Shown in pieces: positions 35,905 through 43,892 of a DNA stretch of 64,000 nucleotides (position 1 is the first letter of the stretch; every line of letters begins with the position of its first letter). The DNA is from Anaerohalosphaeraceae bacterium. Its GTDB lineage: Bacteria > Planctomycetota > Phycisphaerae > Sedimentisphaerales > Anaerohalosphaeraceae. The DNA lies in NCBI GenBank assembly GCA_035378985.1, contig DAOSUR010000011.1:1-64000 (forward strand). Direction: 5' to 3'. Position numbers and translations under genes: made by a program. Below the pieces are notes generated by a model, which saw only the letters and a program-made list of their open reading frames with translations, had not been told where the DNA came from and ran no database searches.

Positions 35905-36396
35905 TTAATGCCCGAACAAACCCGGCTGGTCCGACAGGTCCGGCTCCTGAAGAACCTGATGAACCTCATCCAGCAGCTCTCCGGCATCCTTGAAATCCCG
36001 ATAGACGCTGGCAAAACGGATATAGGCCACTTTATCCACCTTCCGCAAATGGCGCATCGCCGCCTCACCCAGAAAACGCGAGGAAACCTCTTTGTCAAAA
36101 TTGCGGAAGACCTCTTCTTCGATTTTGTCGGCAATCTCCTGCATCTGTTCGGCCGATACGGGACGCTTATAACAGGCCTTCTGAAGACCGGCGATAATCT
36201 TTTCCCGCTCGTACGGAACACGGGAGCCGTCTTTTTTGATGACGCTCAGTTTGTAGGTTTCCCCGACTTTTTCGTAGGTGGTAAACCGACGCTTGCAGAC
36301 CAGGCACTGCCGGCGGCGGCGGATAATGCGCCCTCCCTCACTCGAACGTGAATCAATCACCCGATCCTGGTCTTCTTTGCAGAATGGACATCTCAC
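35905..36396 (-). CDS. nrdR: Transcriptional repressor NrdR
   Basis: A 163-residue repressor of ribonucleotide reductase genes. The zinc ribbon uses C3, C6, C31 and C34 (RCPFCKED and RQCLVCKRRFTTYE), and the ATP-cone follows at about 48-138 (VIKKDGSRVPYEREKIIAGL). RSSEGGRIIRRRRQC is the conserved basic DNA-binding segment. The start is a GTG. Length is normal. Two NrdR-box-like palindromes lie upstream, so the gene is probably autoregulated. The next gene downstream is another ATP-cone protein. Confidence 0.95.
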   Translation of the reverse strand: MRCPFCKEDQDRVIDSRSSEGGRIIRRRRQCLVCKRRFTTYEKVGETYKLSVIKKDGSRVPYEREKIIAGLQKACYKRPVSAEQMQEIADKIEEEVFRNFDKEVSSRFLGEAAMRHLRKVDKVAYIRFASVYRDFKDAGELLDEVHQVLQEPDLSDQPGLFGH

Positions 36397-36432
36397 AGGC
36401 CAGTCCCCGAAAATTCCATCTATCGCCGCCGA

Positions 36433-36478
36433 CTACTATATATAGACCCTGCCCAATTCCATTTCTTATATATAGCGG
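36433..36478 (-). promoter_or_regulatory. Tandem NrdR boxes upstream of nrdR
   Basis: Two palindromes centred 30 bases apart: CTATATATAG at 36436-36445 and TTATATATAG at 36466-36475. Consensus is acaCwAtATaTwGtgt, normally as a pair about three helical turns apart, which matches. They lie 37-82 bases upstream of the nrdR GTG, as expected for self-repression. Confidence 0.78.
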
Positions 36479-36613
36479 GTTCTAAAAAGAATGTCAACAG
36501 GAAATCTGTTAAAAATGGGAGGAAGATAGAAACAGTCCCGCCGGAAAAAATCCGGCAGCTTCTGCCTCCGAGCAGCGTCGAACGAAACAATTAGAAGAAA
36601 GGGTGTTTGGGGA

Positions 36614-37528
36614 CTACCACTTAATCCGGATGCCGCGGTCGCGGGCCTCCGCCGCCCATTTTTTAATCTGTTCCAGGGCCATCTGAAGTTCGAGCGTGCT
36701 GTCCACCAAATTTTCATACAGCCGCTCATCCGTCACCAGCCGGCCCGCTGTGCCCTGTCCGGCATTAATCTGCGCAAAGACCCGTCCAAACTCCGCCAGC
36801 GCTGTATCAAGCCGGTCGGCTACTCGTGTCAGCTGCTCCGTGCCGACATCCGTAAACTGCTGCACAGATTTGAGTGTATCGCGGGCTTGGGCAGTGGCTT
36901 CGCTGACGGCGGCAAGTGTTTTTCGAATGTTGGCCTGATTGTCCGCATCCCCGATGATTCGATTGGCGTTGGTTGCCAGCGCCGCAATCGCATCGACCAG
37001 ATTCTCCAGTTTTTTCTGGACCTCCGGCGGGAAAAACTCGCTCGTCAGCCCCGTCGTACCCGACAGCACCATCTGGTCCATCAGATACACCGACCGCGGA
37101 TTGTCCGGATACTTCGGAACCAGCGGTTTTTGGGGGTCCCACGTAAACTCGATATAACTGCTGCCCAGCCCCCGGCGCATCAGTTTGATATCCACATTCC
37201 ATGGGATATCCTTGTACTGCTCCTCAATCAGACAAACCGCCTTGACTACGTGTCCCATCGGTCTGCCGTTGGGGTCCGTCGCCAGCACCGGCGGAGACAC
37301 CTTCAGCACCCGCCCGATTTGATACCCGCAGTACTGAACCGGTGTATCCCGTCCGATCCCCGGTGCATTGGGAAACTCAATGAGCACCTCAAACGAGCGC
37401 ATCTTCCCCACAGCCACCGGCAAATCGCCGAAAACCATCAGCATCCAAAAAAAGGCGCAGAGGGCCACCAACACAAATCCGCCTACAATCAGATTCCGGC
37501 GGCGCTGCTGAGCGGCATAATCCATCAT
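36614..37528 (-). CDS. MCE/MlaD-family lipid-transport protein
   Basis: 304 residues with an N-terminal membrane anchor (NLIVGGFVLVALCAFFWMLM) and an MCE domain at about 43-125 (FEVLIEFPNAPGIGRDTPVQ then YCGYQIGRVLKV). The C-terminal half is a long helix/coiled coil (about 165-290; NIRKTLAAVSEATAQARDTL) as in MlaD/PqiB-type proteins. MCE rings bind lipids between the inner membrane and outer membrane. Partner permease and ATPase genes (MlaE, MlaF) are absent nearby. Its ATG overlaps the MerR stop (ATGA), so it is translationally coupled to that gene and is the end of the rnpA-containing operon. Confidence 0.87.
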   Translation of the reverse strand: MMDYAAQQRRRNLIVGGFVLVALCAFFWMLMVFGDLPVAVGKMRSFEVLIEFPNAPGIGRDTPVQYCGYQIGRVLKVSPPVLATDPNGRPMGHVVKAVCLIEEQYKDIPWNVDIKLMRRGLGSSYIEFTWDPQKPLVPKYPDNPRSVYLMDQMVLSGTTGLTSEFFPPEVQKKLENLVDAIAALATNANRIIGDADNQANIRKTLAAVSEATAQARDTLKSVQQFTDVGTEQLTRVADRLDTALAEFGRVFAQINAGQGTAGRLVTDERLYENLVDSTLELQMALEQIKKWAAEARDRGIRIKW

Positions 37529-37785
37529 TTTGACGGTCCTTTTCCCTCGTTCTTTCGTTTTTCCAGAAATATCTCCCGGATATCCCGCAGGGTATATCCG
37601 GTATCATTCATCTGATGAATCAGACGTATCGTCTCAATCGCCTTCTCATCAAAGAACCGACGGCCCGTTGCTGTCACTTCCGTCGGCTCCAGCAATCCTA
37701 CCATCAAATAATACTGGACAGTCTGTCGAGATACACCGGCTTTGGATGCCGCCTGTCCAATACTGAACAATTTACGCTCCGTCAT
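37525..37785 (-). CDS. MerR-family transcriptional regulator
   Basis: 86 residues from the ATG at 37785; an in-frame GTG at 37800 would add five. FSIGQAASKAGVSRQTVQYY is a MerR winged helix, followed by FFDEKAIETIRLIHQMNDTG and YTLRDIREIFLEK. The effector domain is missing, so ligand sensing is not expected in this chain; short MerR proteins usually dimerise through the terminal helix. It overlaps the end of rnpA by about 14 bases and the start of the MCE gene by 4. Its target is unknown; the MCE gene is an obvious candidate. Confidence 0.85.
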   Translation of the reverse strand: MTERKLFSIGQAASKAGVSRQTVQYYLMVGLLEPTEVTATGRRFFDEKAIETIRLIHQMNDTGYTLRDIREIFLEKRKNEGKGPSK

Positions 37786-38170
37786 TTTCAAACGCTGCAC
37801 GTCGAGACCATAATGTATATACCATATCCAAAAACGTCTCCCTTACTACCTCAAATGTCGGCAACTCAATGGTGCCTTTCTCTTTTTTTTTCGACATTTT
37901 CGGTGTAAAAATTAAAACATAGTCGAAATCCGCTGGAATCTGATGCTGACTGAGCCGGAATGCCTCCCGTCCAAGCCGCTTTAACCGGTTTCGAGTCACA
38001 GCGTTGGTCCCCTTTTTGGCCACAGAAACCCCAAATCGCGGTTTTTTTAGCCCATTCGGGGCCATATACAGCTGCATCATCCCCCGCCGGACAGACAAGC
38101 GCCTCCCTATCACACGACGAAAATCCGCCTGACTGCGAATCCGCTGATTCTTCCGAAAAAAATATCTCGC
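37772..38170 (-). CDS. rnpA: Ribonuclease P protein component
   Basis: About 132 residues of the basic protein subunit of RNase P, which matures tRNA 5' ends with the RNA subunit. The RNR motif is clear (AVTRNRLKRLGREAFRLSQH), as are RIRSQADFRRVI and PRFGVSVAKKGTN. No ATG is available: a TTG at 38170 has GAAGGG five bases upstream, while a TTG at 38194 has none, so 38170 is preferred. Usually rnpA follows rpmH and precedes yidC; here it sits between a type II secretion F gene and a merR gene. Confidence 0.88.
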   Translation of the reverse strand, partial: ARYFFRKNQRIRSQADFRRVIGRRLSVRRGMMQLYMAPNGLKKPRFGVSVAKKGTNAVTRNRLKRLGREAFRLSQHQIPADFDYVLIFTPKMSKKKEKGTIELPTFEVVRETFLDMVYTLWSRRAAFENDGA

Positions 38171-38205
38171 CAAAGCAGACCCTTCTTTATCCAATATCCG
38201 GACTA

Positions 38206-39180
38206 TTAGGACAATATTGTCCCGTAAATGGACAGAAACCCCTGAAACACCAGAAAGGCCAAAACGCCCATAATGAGCAGATAAATCAAAACCGGGAATG
38301 TTCGGGCAAAGACCCTGATGCTCGTTTCGGCCCGCTCGGCATACATATTCCCCAGCCGCTGGGCGGATTCTTCCAGTTCTCCCGTTTCCTCCCCGACCAG
38401 CCAGATTTCACGAAATTGCGCATCCACCGTCGGAGCAAACCCTGCACTCATCAACAATCCTTTTCTGACATTCAGGCATCCTCCCTTCAACCGCTGCTGG
38501 ACCAGCCAGTTGCCGCAGTTTCGCATGGCCTGCTCGGAGGCCTGGACAATCGGCACACCTGCACCGTACAGCATCGCAAACGTTTTGGCAAACCGGCTCA
38601 GAGAAAGATTGATTACGGCTTTCCCCATCACCGGCACGGCACAGAGCGCCGAATCATACATCTTTCGAAAAAACCCCTGCGAAGGCGTCAGGTACACGGC
38701 GGCGGCCGTCAGTGCGGCCGGAACATAAAAAATGGACAAAATCCCGGCCACGGAATAGAAATAATCCGCAATCTCACCCTCCTTGTGCAGAATCGCTTTC
38801 CCTAAAATCTGAAGGGGAAGCGCCAGCGCCGCGGAATGGATGTACACAATCGGCAAGGCCATCCCGGACCAGAACGTTCGTTTAATTTGACGAAGGAATT
38901 CCCGCCATTGGCTCAGCTGTTCCAGAATTTCCGCCAGCTGTCCAGTCTGTTCTCCCGTGCGGACCAGCTCAATCTCCAGCGGTTCAAAATATCGCTTCCT
39001 CCGAGCCAGACTGTCGGCCAGCGACATTCTCTTTCGAACGTCGGCATCAAGCGACTGAGCCATCCGCCGCCAGGACCCGCGCAGGACTCGGGAAGAAAGC
39101 GGCAAAGCCCGCAGAATCGGAACACCAGCCCTCAGCAGTGTGGACAAACTATGATAGAATTGAATCTTCGGGTCTGCCAC
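38206..39180 (-). CDS. Type II secretion / type IV pilus inner-membrane protein, GspF-like
   Basis: 324 residues with the two repeated T2SSF domains: FYHSLSTLLRAGVPILRALP with VRTGEQTGQLAEILEQL, and FAKTFAMLYGAGVPIVQASE with LVGEETGELEESAQRL. Three hydrophobic stretches (about 115-130, 145-165, 295-320) give the usual membrane topology. The start is GTG with a strong AAGGAGG. It is shorter than a standard GspF (about 400), lacking the N-terminal cytoplasmic extension. No GspE ATPase or prepilin peptidase is adjacent. The rnpA gene begins 11-35 bases later. Confidence 0.87.
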   Translation of the reverse strand: MADPKIQFYHSLSTLLRAGVPILRALPLSSRVLRGSWRRMAQSLDADVRKRMSLADSLARRKRYFEPLEIELVRTGEQTGQLAEILEQLSQWREFLRQIKRTFWSGMALPIVYIHSAALALPLQILGKAILHKEGEIADYFYSVAGILSIFYVPAALTAAAVYLTPSQGFFRKMYDSALCAVPVMGKAVINLSLSRFAKTFAMLYGAGVPIVQASEQAMRNCGNWLVQQRLKGGCLNVRKGLLMSAGFAPTVDAQFREIWLVGEETGELEESAQRLGNMYAERAETSIRVFARTFPVLIYLLIMGVLAFLVFQGFLSIYGTILS

Positions 39181-39226
39181 AACGAACCTCCTTCTTCAGA
39201 GCGGCTGCCCGCCCCTAAAGAAAACC

Positions 39227-40045
39227 TTACGGTTCGAGCGAGCCGGCCGCATACGACAGATTCTGAATCGTCACCATCACCCCGCTGCATTCCTGCAGGG
39301 GGCCGGTAATGCCTTCAATCCGCCGAATAATTTCATTGTCCAGCCGCTGCTCAATCATCGCCAAAATCACCCGACACACCGACCCGTTCCCGCTTTCATT
39401 CTTGGCAAACTGGGCATACAGCGGCATCTTCGACAAGTAGGTACGGCTGTTCTCCCCGCTCAGCACCGCCAGAGAGCCGGTTTCCAGCCCGGCCAGCGCT
39501 CCGAGAATCTGCTCAAACACGTGCTCATCCTGCACAAACACATGCAGCAGACTCTTCTGACTGGACACCTCCAGCGGAATCTCCGCACCGGCCTGGCGAA
39601 TCAGCATCTGCCGAAGCGACTTGGCGTCTTTGGCGGCCACCATCTTTTCAACGCCTTTGGGATTCTGAAGCGCCCGTGAAATCGACGACAGCAGCCGAAT
39701 ATGAGCATTCGGCCGCTCCGCCGGCGCCAGAATAAAAACAATCAGCCGGACTTTCTGACGGTCCGCCGCCTCAAAATCCACCCCGTCCGGAATCGTCACC
39801 GCCCCCACCACAAAATCCTGAATGGACTTGAGCCGACAATGCGGTATCGCCACCTGTCCGCCGAAGGCCGTTGACCCAAGCGTCTCCCGCTCCTGAAGCG
39901 CCTCCAGAATGTCCTCCTCCGAGATATGCCGGCACAGCGGACTTTTTTTGGCCAGGGCGGCAATCTCACAAAGGGCAATGGCCTTATCCTCAATCACCAT
40001 CCCCGTCTGGATGCATTCCGGTTTAATCAAATCAGACAGTTTCAT
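39227..40045 (-). CDS. PTS EIIA (fructose/nitrogen-type) domain protein with C-terminal extension
   Basis: 272 residues. Residues 1-150 are a PTS EIIA type 2 domain with phosphorylatable H69 in GGQVAIPHCRLK and LGSTAFGG before it. Residues about 160-272 (LLHVFVQDEHVFEQILGALA, VCRVILAMIEQRLDNEIIRR) look like a ferredoxin-like or regulatory domain and are not a normal part of EIIA. GGAGG precedes the ATG. No EIIB/EIIC, HPr or EI is nearby, so it probably acts as a phospho-regulator rather than in sugar uptake (inference). It lies 26 bases after the lipoprotein gene. Confidence 0.83.
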   Translation of the reverse strand: MKLSDLIKPECIQTGMVIEDKAIALCEIAALAKKSPLCRHISEEDILEALQERETLGSTAFGGQVAIPHCRLKSIQDFVVGAVTIPDGVDFEAADRQKVRLIVFILAPAERPNAHIRLLSSISRALQNPKGVEKMVAAKDAKSLRQMLIRQAGAEIPLEVSSQKSLLHVFVQDEHVFEQILGALAGLETGSLAVLSGENSRTYLSKMPLYAQFAKNESGNGSVCRVILAMIEQRLDNEIIRRIEGITGPLQECSGVMVTIQNLSYAAGSLEP

Positions 40046-40071
40046 TCAAGCCTCCGTCCGCTCCTATTCGC

Positions 40072-41820
40072 TCAGGGCTGGTTCGGCTCACCGACAGACG
40101 GTCCCGTACCGGGAGCGGGCTCTTCAAACCCCCGTTCGATAGCCGCCTGAACCGTTTGCTTTTCGGCCTGCAGCAGACGAAGCATCTTTTCATCCGCTTT
40201 GGCCTCATACTGTTCAATCAAAGCCAGGGCTTCCCGGGCTGCCTGTTCCCGCTGCTGCGGAGTGCCCTGCACCTGCTTCCAGGCCGTCAGCTGCGGACGA
40301 AGCGACTCAAAATACAGTTCGCTGTCATACGGCATCTGCGGCTGATAATTCAGTCCTTTTTCCAACAGCCGCGCCGTTTCCGATTGTGTAAAAATCGGCC
40401 CCAGTTCAGCGGCCTTCTGCATTTGCTCCTTCAAGACCGCCTCGACTGCGTCAGCCAACTCATACCGGTCGAGCGAATCCGCCAGCTTCATTTTGGAGTG
40501 AAGGTTCAGCAGTCGGCTGGCTGTCACGTTCACCGCATACTGCCGAGCGGCTTCCCCGCTCAGCGAACGGCCTTCCGCCAGCGCCTGCTCAAAGGTCTTA
40601 TCCGCCTCATCAAAAGCCGCCGAAGCCTTGCCCAGCCATTCATCCTCCGCCACCGTCAGCAGCCCCTCCCGCAGCAGCGTCTCAACCGCCGCATCCCCGC
40701 CGGCCGCCTTGATAAGCCCCTCGACGGACACACTGACCATCAGTTCAAACTGAAGTCGGCCCCCCGCCAGCTGGCCCGCCAGCGACTGAATCTGTCCTTT
40801 TTTGTACAGCACCGTCGGCTGAGATGAGCGAGATTGAATCCGCTCATACGCACCAAGCACTTTTTCGATTGACGCATTCACCTGTTCATACTGCCGCTGA
40901 TAGGCCCCGACATTCTCCCGAAGTTCCGCAACCATCTGGCGGAGAGCCCCCAATTCCTGCTGGATTTGTCCGGCCAATTGCTCCTGGGCCGCCCGCAGCT
41001 GAGCGATCTGTTCGGACTGCCGAAGCCCCTCCAGCTTGCTCCGGATATCCTCAATAGCCGCTGCCAGCCGTTCCACACGCGGCTGCACCAAAGCAATCTG
41101 CCGTTCGGTCATCTCCGCCTGCGTCAGGGCTTCCTGCTTCTCGGAATAAAAACTCTTCTTCTTCAGCAGAATCTCATAACCGGCCTTTTCCAGTTCCGTC
41201 TTACGCACACCGCCGGCCAGTTTGGCCTCCTGAAAACGTTCATCCGCCTGGGCCTGCAGAAGCGACAGCTGTTCATCTGCTGCCGCAGCCTTGGCCGTCC
41301 AATCCTGCCGCTGAACTGTCAGGGCCGCCAATTCCTCCTGAGCTTTGGTCAACTCGCGAACCAACCCCTCTCCCAACGGCCCTCCGCCCGACAGTGCCTG
41401 CTCCAGTTCCGCCATCTCTTTCTGTCCTGACTCGAGCATCTGGGAAATCCCCTGCTGCTGATTGCGGAGTTTCCCAATCCGCCGAACCTGCTCGGCCAGA
41501 CGAATCAGGGTATTCAGGACCGGCTGTTTGGCAGCCTCCAAATCCGCCGCCTGCCGGCGAAGGTCCGTCAGCTCAAGATTGCCTATGGTCAAATAGGCCG
41601 GTTCCCGCACCGCCGCACTGCCGCCCGCCAAAAGGGCTTGATCCAGCTGAGCCCGGGCGCCCTCAACATTGCCTTCATAAGTCAGCAGAGCCGCTGCCGC
41701 CTCTGTTTTTTCAGAAATTTTCTTCTGGGCCTGATGAGCCGGGTCGTCCGAACAACCCAAAAGCACCCAAATCGCCGCCGACAAAACCGCCGCTCGAGCC
41801 GTTCCGATGCTCTCTTTCAC
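40072..41820 (-). CDS. Large coiled-coil lipoprotein, unknown function
   Basis: 582 residues. The start is GTG with GGGAGA upstream. A lipoprotein signal ends at C23 (IWVLLGC), so it is anchored in an envelope membrane. Most of the chain (about 35-350) is Gln/Glu/Ala/Leu-rich coiled coil (LRQAADLEAAKQPVLNTLIR, KTELEKAGYEILLKKKSF), followed by a helical region (about 350-570) and a Pro-rich end. No known domain. It is first in a minus-strand operon with EIIA, T2SSF, rnpA, merR and MCE genes. A structural envelope role is a guess. Confidence 0.75.
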   Translation of the reverse strand: MKESIGTARAAVLSAAIWVLLGCSDDPAHQAQKKISEKTEAAAALLTYEGNVEGARAQLDQALLAGGSAAVREPAYLTIGNLELTDLRRQAADLEAAKQPVLNTLIRLAEQVRRIGKLRNQQQGISQMLESGQKEMAELEQALSGGGPLGEGLVRELTKAQEELAALTVQRQDWTAKAAAADEQLSLLQAQADERFQEAKLAGGVRKTELEKAGYEILLKKKSFYSEKQEALTQAEMTERQIALVQPRVERLAAAIEDIRSKLEGLRQSEQIAQLRAAQEQLAGQIQQELGALRQMVAELRENVGAYQRQYEQVNASIEKVLGAYERIQSRSSQPTVLYKKGQIQSLAGQLAGGRLQFELMVSVSVEGLIKAAGGDAAVETLLREGLLTVAEDEWLGKASAAFDEADKTFEQALAEGRSLSGEAARQYAVNVTASRLLNLHSKMKLADSLDRYELADAVEAVLKEQMQKAAELGPIFTQSETARLLEKGLNYQPQMPYDSELYFESLRPQLTAWKQVQGTPQQREQAAREALALIEQYEAKADEKMLRLLQAEKQTVQAAIERGFEEPAPGTGPSVGEPNQP

Positions 41821-41896
41821 CGTATCTCTCCCGAAAAACAGATTCTTTCAGCAAAAACTCCCCCATCGTACCGGTTTTCTTTCGCCGGTGTCAAGT

Positions 41897-42391
41897 TTAT
41901 TCAGGGCTTTTTAGACCCTCAAAAGCACTCGATGAGCCCTTTTTTTCATTTTCTTCCAGCGCCACCAGGCGTTTCTCAAAAACCTGCCGATGATGCAACT
42001 CTTGTCCTGACAAAACCCGAAACAGCTGCTCCAGTTCCTCCTGCTGGACCAAATCCGCTAAAAGTGAATACAAGTGCTCCGCAGAGCGTTCTTTACGAAT
42101 CGCAAACTGCAGGGCTTCCTTCAGACTCACATCTTCCGGCACGGGCATAGCATCCAGATACCCGCTCTCCGATAAATCCCGCAAGTCCGGCTCCCGGAGG
42201 GCATAGGCATATCCTTTCAGGGAAATCAGGCGTTTTTCGTGCTCCTTTTCTTCCGCCGTCAATTGCTGGTAAAACTCCCTGACGGCGGGGTCCCGAACCT
42301 CCTGGGCCAGCTTGGCATAAAACTGCTGGGCCGCCTTTTCCTGAACGATTGCAAAATCCAAAACTTCGTCAAATGTGCGAAATTTCAGCAT
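41897..42391 (-). CDS. Ferritin-like / rubrerythrin-type diiron protein
   Basis: 164 residues forming a ferritin-like four-helix bundle with two E-x-x-H motifs (AEEKEHEKRL and GQELHHRQVF) plus Glu in AIVQEKAAQQFY and AIRKERSAEHLY, the ligand set of a diiron site. The rubredoxin domain of classic rubrerythrin is absent. Such proteins reduce peroxide or store iron in anaerobes. GAGG precedes the ATG. It is divergent from the URO-D-like gene and followed 76 bases later by the lipoprotein operon on the same strand. Confidence 0.87.
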   Translation of the reverse strand: MLKFRTFDEVLDFAIVQEKAAQQFYAKLAQEVRDPAVREFYQQLTAEEKEHEKRLISLKGYAYALREPDLRDLSESGYLDAMPVPEDVSLKEALQFAIRKERSAEHLYSLLADLVQQEELEQLFRVLSGQELHHRQVFEKRLVALEENEKKGSSSAFEGLKSPE

Positions 42392-42604
42392 AATCGCCTC
42401 TTCCCGCCGCCGGTCATCTTTTTCTGAACGTTTCCTGTTTTTAAACCCCTAAAAACATTTATTTTACAACTCTTTAGGGCCCTCTGCAAGCAGTAATCAA
42501 TCCTTCTTCACTCCAAATTTCTTTTCAAAAGTTCACCTTTTGAATTAAGATGGAGGGAGACTGGACAGAGCGAAAAGACAACCAACCTTCTCAAAAGGGG
42601 AAAA

Positions 42605-43876
42605 ATGCCGGCTTTGACTTCTCGACAGCGTCTTCAGGCGATTCTGGACCGCAAAATGCCGGATCGGCTCTGTGTTGATTTTGGAGCCGGGGGGCAGACC
42701 GGGATGGGGGTTTGTGCCGTTCATCGCCTTCGGCAGGCGGTGCTGGGAGAGCCGGATTATCGTGTTAAGGTCATCGAGCCCTATCAGATGCTCGGGGAGA
42801 TTGATGAGCCGCTGCGTTTGGCGCTGGGGCTGGATGTCGTGGGCGTCCATCCCCGCTGCAATATGTTCGGCTTTGAGAACACCGGCTGGAAGCCCTTTCG
42901 AATGCCCGCCGACGGCACGGAGGTCCTTGTGCCGGAGCAATTCAACTGGACGACGGATGCCAAGGGCGACCTGCTGATGTACCCGCAGGGCGACACAACC
43001 ATTCCGCCCTGTGCCAAAATGCCCAAACACAGCTGGTTCTGGGATTCGATTCGACGCCAGGAGCCGATCGTCGAGGAGAAACTGGACTGGCGGGACAATT
43101 GCGAGGAGTTCGGGCTGCTCTCCGAGGCCGACATTGCCCATTTCAAGCGGCAGGTCGATTGGTATTACGAAAACACCGACGCCGGCATTTACCTGACTTT
43201 TCCCGGACTGGCCTTCGGCGATATTGCCCTCGTGCCCGCCCCCTGGCTTAAACACCCCAGGGGCATCCGCGATGTTGAGGAATGGTACGTCTCGACGGTA
43301 ACCCGACGGGATTATGTGTATAAGGTGTTTGAGTATCAGTGTGAAATCGGGCTGAAGAACATTGAACGGCTGGCTGCCGCGCTGGGTGACAAGGTGCAGG
43401 TGGTCTTTGTAAGCGGCACGGATTTCGGCACGCAGCGGGGGCCGTTTATCAGCCCGCAGATGTACCGCGATTTGTACAAACCCTTCCAGAAGGCCGTGAA
43501 TGACAAAATCCATAAACTGACGAAATGGAAAATCTTTATTCATTCCTGCGGTTCCATTTATCCGCTGATTCCGGACCTGATTGAGGCGGGATTCGATGTG
43601 CTCAATCCCGTCCAGTGTTCTGCGGCGGACATGGACCCTGTTCGGCTCAAGAACGAGTTCGGCGACCAATTGGTCTTCTGGGGCGGCGGGGTCGATACCC
43701 AGCAGACCCTGCCGTTCGGCACACCCGAGGAGGTTTATCGGCAGGTGCGCGAGCGCATTGACATCTTCAGCCGAAACGGCGGTTATGTCTTTAACAGCAT
43801 CCACAATGTCCAGAGCAATGTCCCGACCAAAAACCTTCTAGCGATGTTCCGGGCCATCGACGATGCACGGAAATAA
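42605..43876 (+). CDS. Uroporphyrinogen decarboxylase-family protein (methyltransferase-like group)
   Basis: 423 residues of the URO-D superfamily, which includes haem-pathway decarboxylases and cobamide methyltransferases such as MtaA. The barrel shows PDRLCVDFGAGGQTGMGV near the N-terminus and FIHSCGSIYPLIPDLIEAGF, where H and C can bind zinc as in the methyltransferase branch. It is longer than HemE (about 350) and lacks its N-terminal RxxxRQAGR substrate motif, so a haem role is unlikely. AAAGGGG precedes the ATG. A sugar porter starts 16 bases after its stop, so it probably acts in metabolism of a plant-derived compound, for example demethylation (inference). Confidence 0.82.
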   Translation: MPALTSRQRLQAILDRKMPDRLCVDFGAGGQTGMGVCAVHRLRQAVLGEPDYRVKVIEPYQMLGEIDEPLRLALGLDVVGVHPRCNMFGFENTGWKPFRMPADGTEVLVPEQFNWTTDAKGDLLMYPQGDTTIPPCAKMPKHSWFWDSIRRQEPIVEEKLDWRDNCEEFGLLSEADIAHFKRQVDWYYENTDAGIYLTFPGLAFGDIALVPAPWLKHPRGIRDVEEWYVSTVTRRDYVYKVFEYQCEIGLKNIERLAAALGDKVQVVFVSGTDFGTQRGPFISPQMYRDLYKPFQKAVNDKIHKLTKWKIFIHSCGSIYPLIPDLIEAGFDVLNPVQCSAADMDPVRLKNEFGDQLVFWGGGVDTQQTLPFGTPEEVYRQVRERIDIFSRNGGYVFNSIHNVQSNVPTKNLLAMFRAIDDARK

Positions 43877-43892
43877 CAATCAAAGGAGCACA

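Noticed and set aside
36540..36556. 6-bp hairpin downstream of the MCE gene
   Set aside because: Short stem and no T tract on the minus strand, so not called a terminator.
42545..43804. 419-codon open frame on the minus strand
   Set aside because: Antisense of the URO-D-like gene; no motifs.
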